From assembly GCA_945878515.1 (NCBI GenBank), contig CAMCTL010000064.1, positions 1 through 17,018 on the forward strand: DNA of 17,018 nt. Reading direction: 5' to 3'. The notes below the pieces were generated by a model, which was not told the origin of the DNA, searched no databases, and saw nothing but the letters and a program-made list of their open reading frames with translations. A program made the position numbers and the translations under genes. Source of the DNA: Flavobacterium psychrophilum (GTDB lineage: Bacteria; Bacteroidota; Bacteroidia; Flavobacteriales; Flavobacteriaceae). This document shows, one piece after another, positions 1 to 8,398 of the stretch (position 1 is the stretch's first letter; the number at the start of each line of letters is the position of its first letter).

Positions 1-809
1 CGACCAGGAAAATGAAGTGTTCCATGTATTTTATTTAACTCATTTCCTTTATGTTCCATAACGTCTATTTCACCGCAAGCAGGCCAGCCAGCAGAGCTAA
101 TATTGTCTCCTAGCATCCATAGCGCTGGCCAAGTTCCTCCGCCAACAGGTAGTTTTGCTCTAAATTCTATTTTTCCATATTGAACGGAAAATTTACCCTG
201 AGATTTTAGTCTGGCAGAAGTATAATTACTGCCTTGATAGCTCTCTTTTTTTACTATAATTTTTAAGACACCGTTCTCCACTTTAACATTGTCAGTTCGA
301 TTGGTGTAATTTTGAGATTCATTATTTCCCCAACCACCGCTTCCGGTGCCAATATCATAATTCCATTTTGAAATATCTGGTGCACCATTTGTGTTGAATT
401 CATCAGACCAAATTGGTGCTGTGCTCACACTTATGGTAACGGTTACGGTACTGCTAATTGATTTTACGCCGTTAAACGCAGTTATAGTGACAATGTAACT
501 AAAGGTTCCGCCGATTTTATAAGTATAACTATTTATTCCAGCTGTTGCATCAAGCACAGTGCCGTCTCCATAAGAAATTTTGTATGAGGTTGCATTTGTA
601 GCACTAATATTTAATGTAACAACCCCACTTCCATCACCATTTGGGTTTGCTACACTTTTACCGGCAATATTTGTACCTACAACAAGATTTGAAGGAGTAA
701 TATCAGCATTATTACCAGAGCCATCGCCCGAAGAACTACAAGCTGCAAAGAGAATTAAAGCCATCAAGATGACCAGCAATTTACTATTGTTGAATACTAA
801 TTTTTGCAT
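1..809 (-). CDS. PKD-GH16 endo-beta-glucanase lipoprotein (laminarinase-like), 3' part outside window
   Basis: The visible N-terminal 269 residues begin with a lipoprotein signal peptide: hydrophobic residues 11-22 and lipobox FAAC with Cys24. A short Ser/Gly/Asn linker follows, then a PKD domain (about 38-128, including GDGTV at 81-85) and the start of a glycoside hydrolase family 16 domain from about residue 133 (WSDEF). The GH16 active-site motif GEIDVME is present, with E247 as expected nucleophile, D249, and E252 as expected acid/base. GTWPALWML upstream and HGTLHFPG downstream are typical of bacterial laminarinase-type GH16 enzymes. The role is probably endo-hydrolysis of beta-1,3- or mixed beta-1,3/1,4-glucan at the cell surface; the exact specificity is inference. 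It is the last gene seen of the SusC/SusD locus, 81 bases after its upstream neighbour and preceded by a hairpin. The rest of the GH16 fold and any further domain lie beyond the left edge. Confidence 0.9.
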   Translation of the reverse strand, partial: MQKLVFNNSKLLVILMALILFAACSSSGDGSGNNADITPSNLVVGTNIAGKSVANPNGDGSGVVTLNISATNATSYKISYGDGTVLDATAGINSYTYKIGGTFSYIVTITAFNGVKSISSTVTVTISVSTAPIWSDEFNTNGAPDISKWNYDIGTGSGGWGNNESQNYTNRTDNVKVENGVLKIIVKKESYQGSNYTSARLKSQGKFSVQYGKIEFRAKLPVGGGTWPALWMLGDNISSAGWPACGEIDVMEHKGNELNKIHGTLHFPG

Positions 810-842
810 TTTATTATTTTTACTGTGAATAATTTATATAAA

Positions 843-869
843 AACGGAGTTAAATGATTTAACTCCGTT
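843..869 (-). terminator. 12-bp perfect hairpin between two operon genes (terminator or processing site)
   Basis: AACGGAGTTAAA (843-854) pairs perfectly with TTTAACTCCGTT (858-869) around a 3-base loop. On the minus strand the stem is followed by a short T run and then ATATAAATT. It begins about 20 bases after the stop codon of the 891-1778 gene and ends 33 bases before the GH16 start. The T run is short, so it may be a leaky terminator or an RNA-stabilising element instead of a full stop. Confidence 0.65.
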
Positions 870-890
870 CAATTTAAAAATTTTGTTATT

Positions 891-1778
891 CTATTCAGGA
901 ATTAAAACAAACCACCATTCAAATCCATTATTACCATCAACGGTACTTAAAATAATTTCATTGCCTTCATTCCATTTAAAAATTCTATACTGATGATTTC
1001 CACCAGTGTAATAACCAATGAATCCTTTATCTGCAATAGTAAGAGTTACATAACTGTTATTTTCACTAAACGAATACTGGGCAGAATAACTTGCAAAAGG
1101 ATATTGTAGAATATCGTCTCCTTCTGCCGTGCCTCCTGCTCCATTTAATTGTTCAATTAAAACTTTTCTTCCAAAAACGGTTCCATCGGCACCAGTATTA
1201 TGCGTAAAACTCATATCCGATTTAAAAGTAAAACGGTCGTCATACATTCCTGAATTGGATTTTGCATTTGCCGGTGCACCATACCATTCAGTTGGTACGA
1301 GACCGCCTACAGGTCCTAGACCAAAATGGTTATTGCCTTCTGCTTTTATTCTCCAAGTTTTTGAACCATTACCATTCAATTTAGTAACTAAGGCTGGCGG
1401 TGCCTCATATACTGTTAACACCTCAATTTCTATAGTTCTACTAGTGCTTATACCTGCTTTTCCTGTGGCAACAACTGTAATTGCATATTTATTGACACCT
1501 GTTGTTGTAAAATTATCCGATAGGTATCCTGATGTTCGTATCTTTTCTCCTCCATTAAGAATAAATTTATAGGATACCGCATTTTCTGCCTTGGCAGTAA
1601 AATTTACTTTTCCTGTTCCATCACCAAAAGGCATGCTGGCAGTTTTACCAACAATTTCTGGCGTAATTACTAAATTAGTAGGAGCAATAATCTCGCCAAA
1701 TTCATAATTCTCTGTTTCACAACTACTAAATATAAATAGCGCAAAAAGAAAAGTTAAAAAATATTTTATAGTTTTCAT
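891..1778 (-). CDS. PKD-containing surface lipoprotein, probable glycan-binding accessory protein
   Basis: This 295-residue protein has a lipoprotein signal peptide (lipobox FSSC, Cys20) followed by an acidic stretch (ETENYEFGE). A PKD-like domain spans about residues 33-122 and resembles the N-terminal module of the GH16 neighbour. The C-terminal domain (about 137-295) is rich in aromatic residues and predicted beta strands. It includes WRI at 142-144, MYDDRFTFKS at 178-187, and a final WWFVLIPE. This domain looks related to the C-terminal domain of the preceding lipoprotein. No catalytic motif is visible. The gene lies 15 bases after that lipoprotein gene in the same operon. Position in the locus, surface anchoring and lack of catalytic residues suggest a surface glycan-binding (SusE/F-like) role. 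The function is inferred from context, not from a recognised family. Confidence 0.75.
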   Translation of the reverse strand: MKTIKYFLTFLFALFIFSSCETENYEFGEIIAPTNLVITPEIVGKTASMPFGDGTGKVNFTAKAENAVSYKFILNGGEKIRTSGYLSDNFTTTGVNKYAITVVATGKAGISTSRTIEIEVLTVYEAPPALVTKLNGNGSKTWRIKAEGNNHFGLGPVGGLVPTEWYGAPANAKSNSGMYDDRFTFKSDMSFTHNTGADGTVFGRKVLIEQLNGAGGTAEGDDILQYPFASYSAQYSFSENNSYVTLTIADKGFIGYYTGGNHQYRIFKWNEGNEIILSTVDGNNGFEWWFVLIPE

Positions 1779-1793
1779 TTTTTATTTTTTTTA

Positions 1794-3407
1794 TTAAATT
1801 CTTACTAATTTATAAGACCAAAATACGCCAGGACCTGATTCAATAACAACGTTCATTGTATTGTTATTGTCTGTAAGTGTTACGTTGTAAACTATTGAAC
1901 TTGGCACGGCAACATTCGGTAGCTCACCAGCATTATTTGCTTTTGGAATTCCTATGTAAGATCCTGCCCCTGTTATGGTTAATGTTTTTGCAACTGCATC
2001 ATACAAATACGTTGCGCCTGCTGGACCATTATAAGGTGCAACTGGAGCACCACATCCGTCGGCAGCAGCACCTTGCCATTTCTCTAACCAAGTTTCAGTA
2101 CCAAAAACATTGGAAAAAGAGCCGTTTGAAGAAAATACAAAAGTATCATTATAATAACATTCCCTTTGAGTAACTCCAGCCGCATCAATCGACCACCACG
2201 CGCCACTTCCAGATGATGGTCCAACTTTTAATGAACCCGCTTCAGGTGCCATTTTCCAAGTTCCTGTCAAACCTATTGAAGCGGCAGCTGATTTGTAAAA
2301 GTAGATATTGTCTATAAAGACAGTTCCCCCTGCAAAAGGTGTTCCAACAAATTTCAATTGAAAGATATCCGTTACTTTAAACCCATTTTGACTTGTAAAT
2401 GCCGAAATTGGAATTTCTATGCTAGTCCATTCATTGGCAACTAGATCTTTTACAACTGGTCGCTCTCCGTTTGATTTACTGATTAGCGAGGTTTCGATTT
2501 TTTGTGCATCGGCAGTCCAAACATCTAAATGAATAAATTCCATACCAGAGACGTCCACTGTTACATTATCAGCTAATGCAATTCCTTGGTAGCTCAATTT
2601 GATGTAATTCAACATTTTATCGCCATTAAGGTCGAATTCGCTCCAACTGCTTCCTTGACCACCTTGTCCCCAATCTGGGAAATAATTGGTGCCTGCAACA
2701 TTGGTGTATTTAGAACCATAAATTGAAATTACATTGGCAGCTTGTCTAGTTGGCGGGATTGGAGCCGATGAAACAGGTTGCACAATGGCTGTAACATTAA
2801 AGTTAGTTGTATAGTCGGTAGTTTTAATTGCGGCACTTTTAGAAACCACCTTAATCGAGTATGTTCCTGCTTTTGCATAAACATAAGAAGCTGTTTCTCC
2901 AATATTAGCTGAAACGGGAGTGTTTTTTCCAGGTTCACCAAAATACACATCAAACATTGTTGCATATTTTGCTTTAACCGTAACATTTACTTTTTTAGAA
3001 ATAGCCTGGTCATTAACAATAGTAACGACCAAATCTTCAGGCGCTTTTAAAGAAACTATTAAGCTTTGGGTTGTTTCTGATTTAATACCTGTAATACTTG
3101 TAGCAACTATTTTTACAGAATAAGTTCCTTCCTTATAAATATGAGAAGTGCTTTTTCCCGGCGCAACGATTGCTGGCGTCACAGTTCCATCGCCATAAAA
3201 TATCTCATAGGATACAGCGCCTTCACCGTTTGGCGTAATAGTAACCAAACCCGAATTGTCTTGGGTAATATTATAAAACGCAACTACATTTGTTGGAGCT
3301 CCAACAGAACTAAAAAACGATGTGTCATCATCAATACCATCTACCGTGCAACTTATGGCTAGTGCCAAAAAGAATACGAAACCGAGAATAAATTTTATAT
3401 TTTTCAT
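1794..3407 (-). CDS. Multidomain PKD lipoprotein, probable surface glycan-binding protein of the PUL
   Basis: An in-frame ATG exists at 3443, but that start would lie inside susD and bury the signal peptide. From the ATG at 3407 (11 bases after the susD stop) a classic lipoprotein signal results: MKNIKF, hydrophobic run, lipobox AISC with Cys20. The acidic GIDDD at 24-28 may act as a surface-export signal. The 537-residue protein then shows two PKD-like repeats (about 37-120 and 122-206). A beta-sandwich, carbohydrate-binding-like domain follows (about 225-372, ending in FIDNIYFYK). Last is a C-terminal lipocalin-like beta domain (about 379-537, starting LTGTWKM and ending FWSYKLVRI). No catalytic motif was found. 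Directly after susC and susD, this is the usual place for a surface glycan-binding protein that captures polysaccharide for the importer. The domain limits are my estimate. Confidence 0.8.
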   Translation of the reverse strand: MKNIKFILGFVFFLALAISCTVDGIDDDTSFFSSVGAPTNVVAFYNITQDNSGLVTITPNGEGAVSYEIFYGDGTVTPAIVAPGKSTSHIYKEGTYSVKIVATSITGIKSETTQSLIVSLKAPEDLVVTIVNDQAISKKVNVTVKAKYATMFDVYFGEPGKNTPVSANIGETASYVYAKAGTYSIKVVSKSAAIKTTDYTTNFNVTAIVQPVSSAPIPPTRQAANVISIYGSKYTNVAGTNYFPDWGQGGQGSSWSEFDLNGDKMLNYIKLSYQGIALADNVTVDVSGMEFIHLDVWTADAQKIETSLISKSNGERPVVKDLVANEWTSIEIPISAFTSQNGFKVTDIFQLKFVGTPFAGGTVFIDNIYFYKSAAASIGLTGTWKMAPEAGSLKVGPSSGSGAWWSIDAAGVTQRECYYNDTFVFSSNGSFSNVFGTETWLEKWQGAAADGCGAPVAPYNGPAGATYLYDAVAKTLTITGAGSYIGIPKANNAGELPNVAVPSSIVYNVTLTDNNNTMNVVIESGPGVFWSYKLVRI

Positions 3408-3418
3408 GTTTATACTTT

Positions 3419-4939
3419 TTAATACATTGGGTTTTGTGTCCAATTTCCAGCTGAAAATTGAATCTCTTCGAGAGGAATAGGGAATAATTCATTTTTTCCA
3501 GCCGTAAAACCAGGAATTTCTTGGGCTGCTTTACCTGTACGAACCAAATCAAAGAAACGGTGTCCTTCTCCAACCAATTCCATTCTTCTCTCTGTTAAAA
3601 TAAAATCATACAAAGCTGTTCCGGTTGCTGTAATTCTATGGTTTGCGTCTCCGAAGGCTCTGTCTCTTACCAAATTCAAATATTGTTGCGCTTTTGTGTC
3701 ATTACCATTTTTGTTATTGGCTTCCGCCGCCATTAGTAAAACATCAGCATATCGAATGGCTCTATAGTTATTTGGGCTTGTTAATTTAACATCACCCGCA
3801 GCCTCAGGTCTTCTTGTTCTTGGAATGTATTTTCTATTGAAGAATCCAGTGTCCTCATGTTGCTTGGTGTATTTTGTTCCTGGATTAGCAGGAATCCAAG
3901 TGGCCATGTCTAAAATAGTTACCTCTTTTCTAGTATCTCCAGCTTCAAAAGCGCTTACAATTTTAGGAGTAGGAAGATTAAAATTATTTCCATCTGCAAA
4001 TACAGGACCTTCATAACCAAAAGGGCCTGAAAAACCAACGGCTACATTTCCTTCAATACTTTGCATACCGCCGTAATCTCCTCCTTGAACATCTGTATAT
4101 TGAATTTCAAAAAGGGATTCGCGTCCATTTTCTCCAGCCTCTTCAAAAATACTTCCGAAAGGAGTCAAACCAGCTGTGATTTGCTGTGGTGTTAAATCTG
4201 CGCTTGTAATTAATTTGTAATTACCAGTAGAAATTAAGGTTTCTAAAGTTGTTGCAGCTTCGGCGTATTTTTTTTGATACAAATATGCTTTGCCCAATAA
4301 TGCTAGTGCTGCACCACTTGTTGCACGCCCTTTTTGTGCAGCTACTGCACTTAAATTTTGCGAAGCGAAAATTAAATCGGCTTCGATTGAGGCATACACT
4401 TCAGGAACAGTTGAACGTGGAATGGATTTTTCATCTCCAGGAGCGAATCGCTTGTCGCCTTTCAATGGAATTCCCCCAAACCATTTAACCAATTCAAAAT
4501 GATAATAAGCCCTAAGAAATCGCGCTTGTCCAATGATTTGATTTTTGCCTTCAAAATCGGTTTTATCCTTGAATTCCAATATGTAATTGGCTCTTTGAAC
4601 TCCTGCAAACATCCAATCCCACAATTGTTTGATTTGCGCATTTACCGGATTGTGAATCATATCATCTACAGATTGATATCCAGGAACATCATTAGGTCCA
4701 TTTCCGCCTGCAAACGTATTATCAGAGGCAATTTCGCCCATTAAAACATTTATAAAAGAAGACTGCAATAAATCATAAGCGCCAATTAATGCTTGTTCAT
4801 AATCGGTTTTGTTATTAAAATAATTCTCAGCATCAATAGAATATTTTGCAGGTCGGTCAACAAATTCATTGCTACAAGAAACAACAACAGTTGATAAAAT
4901 TCCGATGATTGCTAGTGTAAGAAATATGTACTTTTTCAT
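3419..4939 (-). CDS. susD: SusD/RagB-family nutrient-uptake outer-membrane lipoprotein
   Basis: The 506-residue product has a lipoprotein signal peptide (lipobox VVSC, Cys22) and the features of SusD-like proteins. These are an N-terminal region with NYFNNKTDYEQALIGAYD, then the helical TPR-like part with QLWDWMFAGVQRANYIL, RFLRAYYHFELVKWFGGIPL and ALLGKAYLYQ. The C-terminal signature is ERRMELVGEGHRFFDLVR, ending with LFPIPLEEI and TQNPMY. SusD proteins sit on the cell surface as a lid over the SusC barrel and bind the glycan before import. The gene starts 11 bases after the susC stop and is followed 11 bases later by the PKD lipoprotein, so it is co-transcribed. The family is certain. The symbol denotes the family, and starch specificity is not implied; the GH16 partner points to a beta-glucan. 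Confidence 0.95.
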   Translation of the reverse strand: MKKYIFLTLAIIGILSTVVVSCSNEFVDRPAKYSIDAENYFNNKTDYEQALIGAYDLLQSSFINVLMGEIASDNTFAGGNGPNDVPGYQSVDDMIHNPVNAQIKQLWDWMFAGVQRANYILEFKDKTDFEGKNQIIGQARFLRAYYHFELVKWFGGIPLKGDKRFAPGDEKSIPRSTVPEVYASIEADLIFASQNLSAVAAQKGRATSGAALALLGKAYLYQKKYAEAATTLETLISTGNYKLITSADLTPQQITAGLTPFGSIFEEAGENGRESLFEIQYTDVQGGDYGGMQSIEGNVAVGFSGPFGYEGPVFADGNNFNLPTPKIVSAFEAGDTRKEVTILDMATWIPANPGTKYTKQHEDTGFFNRKYIPRTRRPEAAGDVKLTSPNNYRAIRYADVLLMAAEANNKNGNDTKAQQYLNLVRDRAFGDANHRITATGTALYDFILTERRMELVGEGHRFFDLVRTGKAAQEIPGFTAGKNELFPIPLEEIQFSAGNWTQNPMY

Positions 4940-4950
4940 CTTGATTAAAA

Positions 4951-7900
4951 TTAAAAATTAATGTTTAAACCCAACATATAGGTTCGTGGAATTGGGTAAA
5001 ATCCATCATCAATTCCACCACCAATTGGTCTACCGTTAGATGCGCCTGGGTCAAATCCTCTGTATTTTGTAAAAGTGTATAAATTGTTTACTGCGGCGTA
5101 TAATCTTAATTTTGAAATACCACTTTTCTGAATCAAATCATTGTTTAAGGTATAGCCCAATTGTAAATTTTGAATTCTTAGGTAAGAAGCATCTTCTACA
5201 AAATAATCTGAAAATAATCTGTTGGTATTAGCTCCTGTAGTAACTCTTGGTACTGTGTTACTGGTTCCTTCACCAGTCCATCTGTCCAAAACATAGGTTA
5301 ATCTATTTGCATCATCAGCAATACTTTCAAAATTACGTACCATATCGTTTCCAACAGATGCAAAAGTGTACATAGAAAAATCTAATCCCTTATAATTTAG
5401 CTGCACGTTAAAACCCATTGTTGCTTCAGGAATTGGATCGCCAATATCAGTTCTGTCATCTTTGAAGGTGATATTTCCATCGCCATTTTGATCCACATAT
5501 CGAATATCGCCAGCTTGGGCAGCAATCCCATTTTGAAACGGTTGGGCATCAATATCGGCTTGATTTTGATACAAGCCATTTGTTTTAAAACCATAGAAAT
5601 AACCCATAGCATGACCCACTTCCATTCTTGATGGAGCTGGCTGACTAATTCCAAATACTCCGTCTTCTAGAAATTTGGCACCATTTATTTCAGTAACATT
5701 GTTTTTAATTAAAGTAATATTATAACCCAAATTTATACTGAAATCATCTGAAAAATTATCTTTATAATTAACCGCAAATTCCAAACCCGCATTTCTAACC
5801 GTTCCCGCATTGATAGTAGGATTAGACGCTGCAGGAGCTGCACCCCCAAAAATTCCAGAAACAGGTATTCTTTCTATTAACAAATCTTCTCTAGTATCTA
5901 TAAAATAATCGGCAACAATATTGATTTTGTTATTCAATAAGTTAAGGTCTAGTCCAATGTCAATTTTTCTAGCTTGTTCCCAAGCTACAAATGGGTTCGA
6001 AATTTGCCCTATTGTTCTACCTGGGGTAATCAAGCCATCAAAAACATATTCTGCTTCGCCGTCAAGTAACGAAAGGTATCTATTGTTGCCGATTTGATCG
6101 TTTCCAAGTAAACCATAACTACCCCTTAATTTCATAAAATTGATGACTTTTGATTTACCAAAAAAGCTTTCGTCAGAAAGCACCCAACCTGCTGTTAAAG
6201 AAGGAAATCTAGCACCTCTTAATTCCTTGCCAAATTTAGTTGAAGAATCATAACGGTACATTCCTGAAAGCAAATATTTGCCTTTGTAATCGTATTGAAC
6301 TCTTGTAAAATACGATAGCCTTCTTTCATCATAAATGTAGGAACTTGAAGGGTTCAAACCAACTGGCGGGATACCTCTAGCTAAAACAATATCGGCAAAA
6401 TCCCAAGAATTATTAGGTACATCATAACCAGAACCACCCAGTCCATTGCCATATTCTTTGTTGATGGTATTACCAATCATAGCCGTTACTTTATGATTGT
6501 TGGCAATGGTTTTTGTATAAGTTCCATACAGGTCAAAAGTATAATTATTGTCATTGATTGCATTTTGATTTACCGAACTTCTGGTTTGATTAAAAACTTT
6601 TCCACCACCATAATTCACCAATTTAAAAAAACTTTTTGATTCGCTGTTTGCCGATTTAAATCCCAAATTGGTGGTAATTAAAAAATCTTTAAACAGTTTG
6701 TAATCCAATCCAAAATTTCCACTAATTTGTTTGAAATTATAGTTATTGTAAGTATCAGCTATATGAGCTAAAGGATTAATCATTTCGTTTCCTAAATTTC
6801 CACCAGGAAAAATGGTATAAGCGCCATTAGCGTCGTAAGGAGTAAGAACGGTTGGCGCATTAACAGCATTTAAAAGAATTGATGCATTTCCGTTTTCTAA
6901 TAAGGTTCTTCTGTTGAAATACGTGTAAATAACATTTGATCTTAATTTCAATTTTTCAGAAACTTCAGCATTTAAAGACACTCTTGCTGTATTTCTTAAA
7001 AATCCAGATTTTTCGCCACCAATAATTCCCTCTTGATCCAAATGTGAACCACTTACAGAATAGGTGATTTTGTCAGATCCACCTGAAAAAGTCAAATCGT
7101 GGCTGGTAATAGGAACAGCTGTACCAAAAACTTCTTTCTGCCAATCGGTTCCTTTTCCTAAATTCGAATTTAAATTAGGATAAGGTAATGCCTTGCCTCC
7201 GTTAGCATAACTTTCATTCAGCAAAGCTCCGTACTGGGTAGCATTTAAAGTAGATAAGGTTTTTGAAGTTTCTTGAAAACCAGTATAAGTGTTGAATGAC
7301 AGCTTACCTTTACTGTTCTTTTTACCTGTTTTAGTTGTGACCAAAATAACCCCATTTGCTCCAATCGATCCATAAATTGCAGCTTGTGCATCTTTTAATA
7401 CGGTCAAAGATTCAATATCATTTGGGTTTAGCAATCCAAGTTCCCCAATATATCCATCAATAATTGTAAGTGGGTCGGCATTGCCGTTGGTTGCAATACC
7501 CCTGATCCGAATGTCCAATTTTGCTCCTGGAGACCCTGATGTTGAAGTTACATTAACCCCAGAAACAGTTCCTTGAAGGGCTTGTTCGATTCTAACGGGC
7601 TTTAAAATGTCAAGTGCTTTACTATCAACAACTGATACAGCTCCTGTAACTTCCCGTTTCTTTTGAGTTCCATATCCAACAACAACTACTTCTTGCAAGG
7701 ATTGAGCCTCGGGAGAAAGTTTGACGTTTACCTGAGATCTTCCTTTAAGTGGCTCCTCTAATTTTGTATAACCCACAAATGTAAAAACTAGAACACTACT
7801 TGCCGGGACTTTAATCTGATAATTACCGTCCATATCTGTGGAAGTTGCTTTTGGAGTTCCTTTAATTAAAATATTAGCTCCAGGAATCGGTAATCCTCCC

Positions 7901-8001
7901 TCATCTATAACTTTCCCAGTCACTAAAACATCTTGTGCTTGACCATAAACTGAGAATAATACAGATAATAAACAAAAAAATAATAATTTTGTAAATTTCA
8001 T
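4951..8001 (-). CDS. susC: SusC/RagA-family TonB-dependent outer-membrane receptor
   Basis: This 1016-residue protein has a signal peptide (about 1-23, ending YGQAQ). A carboxypeptidase-regulatory-like beta domain follows (about 26-97, VTGKVIDEGGLPIPGANI, DMDGNYQI). A TonB-box-like stretch EVVVVGYGTQKK (104-115) leads into the plug domain (about 116-226: GVNVTS, IRIRGIA, IDGY, VLKDAQAAIYGSIGANGVI). The beta-barrel fills the rest and ends LGLNINF with a terminal Phe. A calcium-loop-like DQNGDGNITFKD lies at 837-848, as is common in this family. It imports oligosaccharides released at the surface into the periplasm, powered by TonB-ExbBD, paired with the SusD lid encoded next. It is the first gene of the operon, with a probable promoter about 40 bases upstream. 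The substrate is inferred from the downstream GH16 enzyme. Confidence 0.96.
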   Translation of the reverse strand: MKFTKLLFFCLLSVLFSVYGQAQDVLVTGKVIDEGGLPIPGANILIKGTPKATSTDMDGNYQIKVPASSVLVFTFVGYTKLEEPLKGRSQVNVKLSPEAQSLQEVVVVGYGTQKKREVTGAVSVVDSKALDILKPVRIEQALQGTVSGVNVTSTSGSPGAKLDIRIRGIATNGNADPLTIIDGYIGELGLLNPNDIESLTVLKDAQAAIYGSIGANGVILVTTKTGKKNSKGKLSFNTYTGFQETSKTLSTLNATQYGALLNESYANGGKALPYPNLNSNLGKGTDWQKEVFGTAVPITSHDLTFSGGSDKITYSVSGSHLDQEGIIGGEKSGFLRNTARVSLNAEVSEKLKLRSNVIYTYFNRRTLLENGNASILLNAVNAPTVLTPYDANGAYTIFPGGNLGNEMINPLAHIADTYNNYNFKQISGNFGLDYKLFKDFLITTNLGFKSANSESKSFFKLVNYGGGKVFNQTRSSVNQNAINDNNYTFDLYGTYTKTIANNHKVTAMIGNTINKEYGNGLGGSGYDVPNNSWDFADIVLARGIPPVGLNPSSSYIYDERRLSYFTRVQYDYKGKYLLSGMYRYDSSTKFGKELRGARFPSLTAGWVLSDESFFGKSKVINFMKLRGSYGLLGNDQIGNNRYLSLLDGEAEYVFDGLITPGRTIGQISNPFVAWEQARKIDIGLDLNLLNNKINIVADYFIDTREDLLIERIPVSGIFGGAAPAASNPTINAGTVRNAGLEFAVNYKDNFSDDFSINLGYNITLIKNNVTEINGAKFLEDGVFGISQPAPSRMEVGHAMGYFYGFKTNGLYQNQADIDAQPFQNGIAAQAGDIRYVDQNGDGNITFKDDRTDIGDPIPEATMGFNVQLNYKGLDFSMYTFASVGNDMVRNFESIADDANRLTYVLDRWTGEGTSNTVPRVTTGANTNRLFSDYFVEDASYLRIQNLQLGYTLNNDLIQKSGISKLRLYAAVNNLYTFTKYRGFDPGASNGRPIGGGIDDGFYPIPRTYMLGLNINF

Positions 8002-8398
8002 TTTTCTAAATATTTAGTTGATTAAATGTTAATATGACACAAAAGTAAAGCTATTTTTTTGTTATTAGCATTTTTTGAAGAGTATCTTTCGTATATAAAA
8101 ACACAACATTAAACAACTAAAGATTTAATTTACAAACACTTAAAATTTAAAATGTAAAATAAGATTTTAATGTATTAGAAAACAAACATCATGCTTGCGA
8201 TGAGTAAGCAAGAATCGATTCGTTTTGCGTTATATTGAAAAAATACAACACTAAGAATTCGAATTTTAAACAGAAGTCGTTTTGCTTTAAGTAACACAAT
8301 TGAAAATAGAACTACAATTCAATAGTAATTTGGAAGCCAAAACTAATTCCTCTAATATCAATTTAGCGGGCGATGGCATTAAACCGACAGATATATAT
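8002..8398. other. AT-rich intergenic spacer between murF 3' end and susC
   Basis: These 397 bases contain no convincing full gene. The 8040-8047 element is the probable susC -10-type box. Two 10-base perfect palindromes, GAATCGATTC (8212-8221) and AATTCGAATT (8256-8265), could be operators but may be chance. A plus-strand frame without stops runs from 8291 to 8413 and overlaps the murF 3' end; its last third is richer in G+C than the rest of the spacer, which hints at a gene remnant. No strong terminator hairpin for murF was found; the only candidate is a weak 6-bp A/T stem (8299-8304 with 8318-8323). Confidence 0.6.
8040..8047 (-). promoter_or_regulatory. Probable -7 element of the susC operon promoter
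   Basis: Read on the minus strand this is TACTTTTG, a full match to the Bacteroidota -7 consensus TAnnTTTG. It lies 38 bases upstream of the susC ATG, which gives a short untranslated leader. No TTG is visible at the expected -33 distance, so the promoter may depend on an activator. That would fit a substrate-induced operon, but this is inference. Confidence 0.5.

Noticed and set aside
580..828. Open frames on the plus strand opposite the PUL genes (for example 580-828, 1129-1572, 4249-4502)
   Set aside because: They lie antisense to well-supported genes, have no recognisable motifs and no proper leaders; they are by-products of the codon use on the real strand.
3408..3443. Upstream ATG at 3443 for the PKD lipoprotein
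   Set aside because: It would overlap susD by 25 bases and put 12 polar residues before the lipoprotein signal peptide; the ATG at 3407 gives a normal lipobox and the same short spacing as its neighbours.
5458..5493. Calcium-loop-like DQNGDGNITFKD in SusC as something unusual
   Set aside because: This motif is common in the barrel of SusC-family proteins, so it is not a special feature here.
8338..8345. Second TAnnTTTG match (minus strand TAGTTTTG) in the murF-susC spacer
   Set aside because: It is nearly 340 bases from susC, has no TTG at the right spacing, and such 6-base matches are expected by chance in AT-rich DNA.
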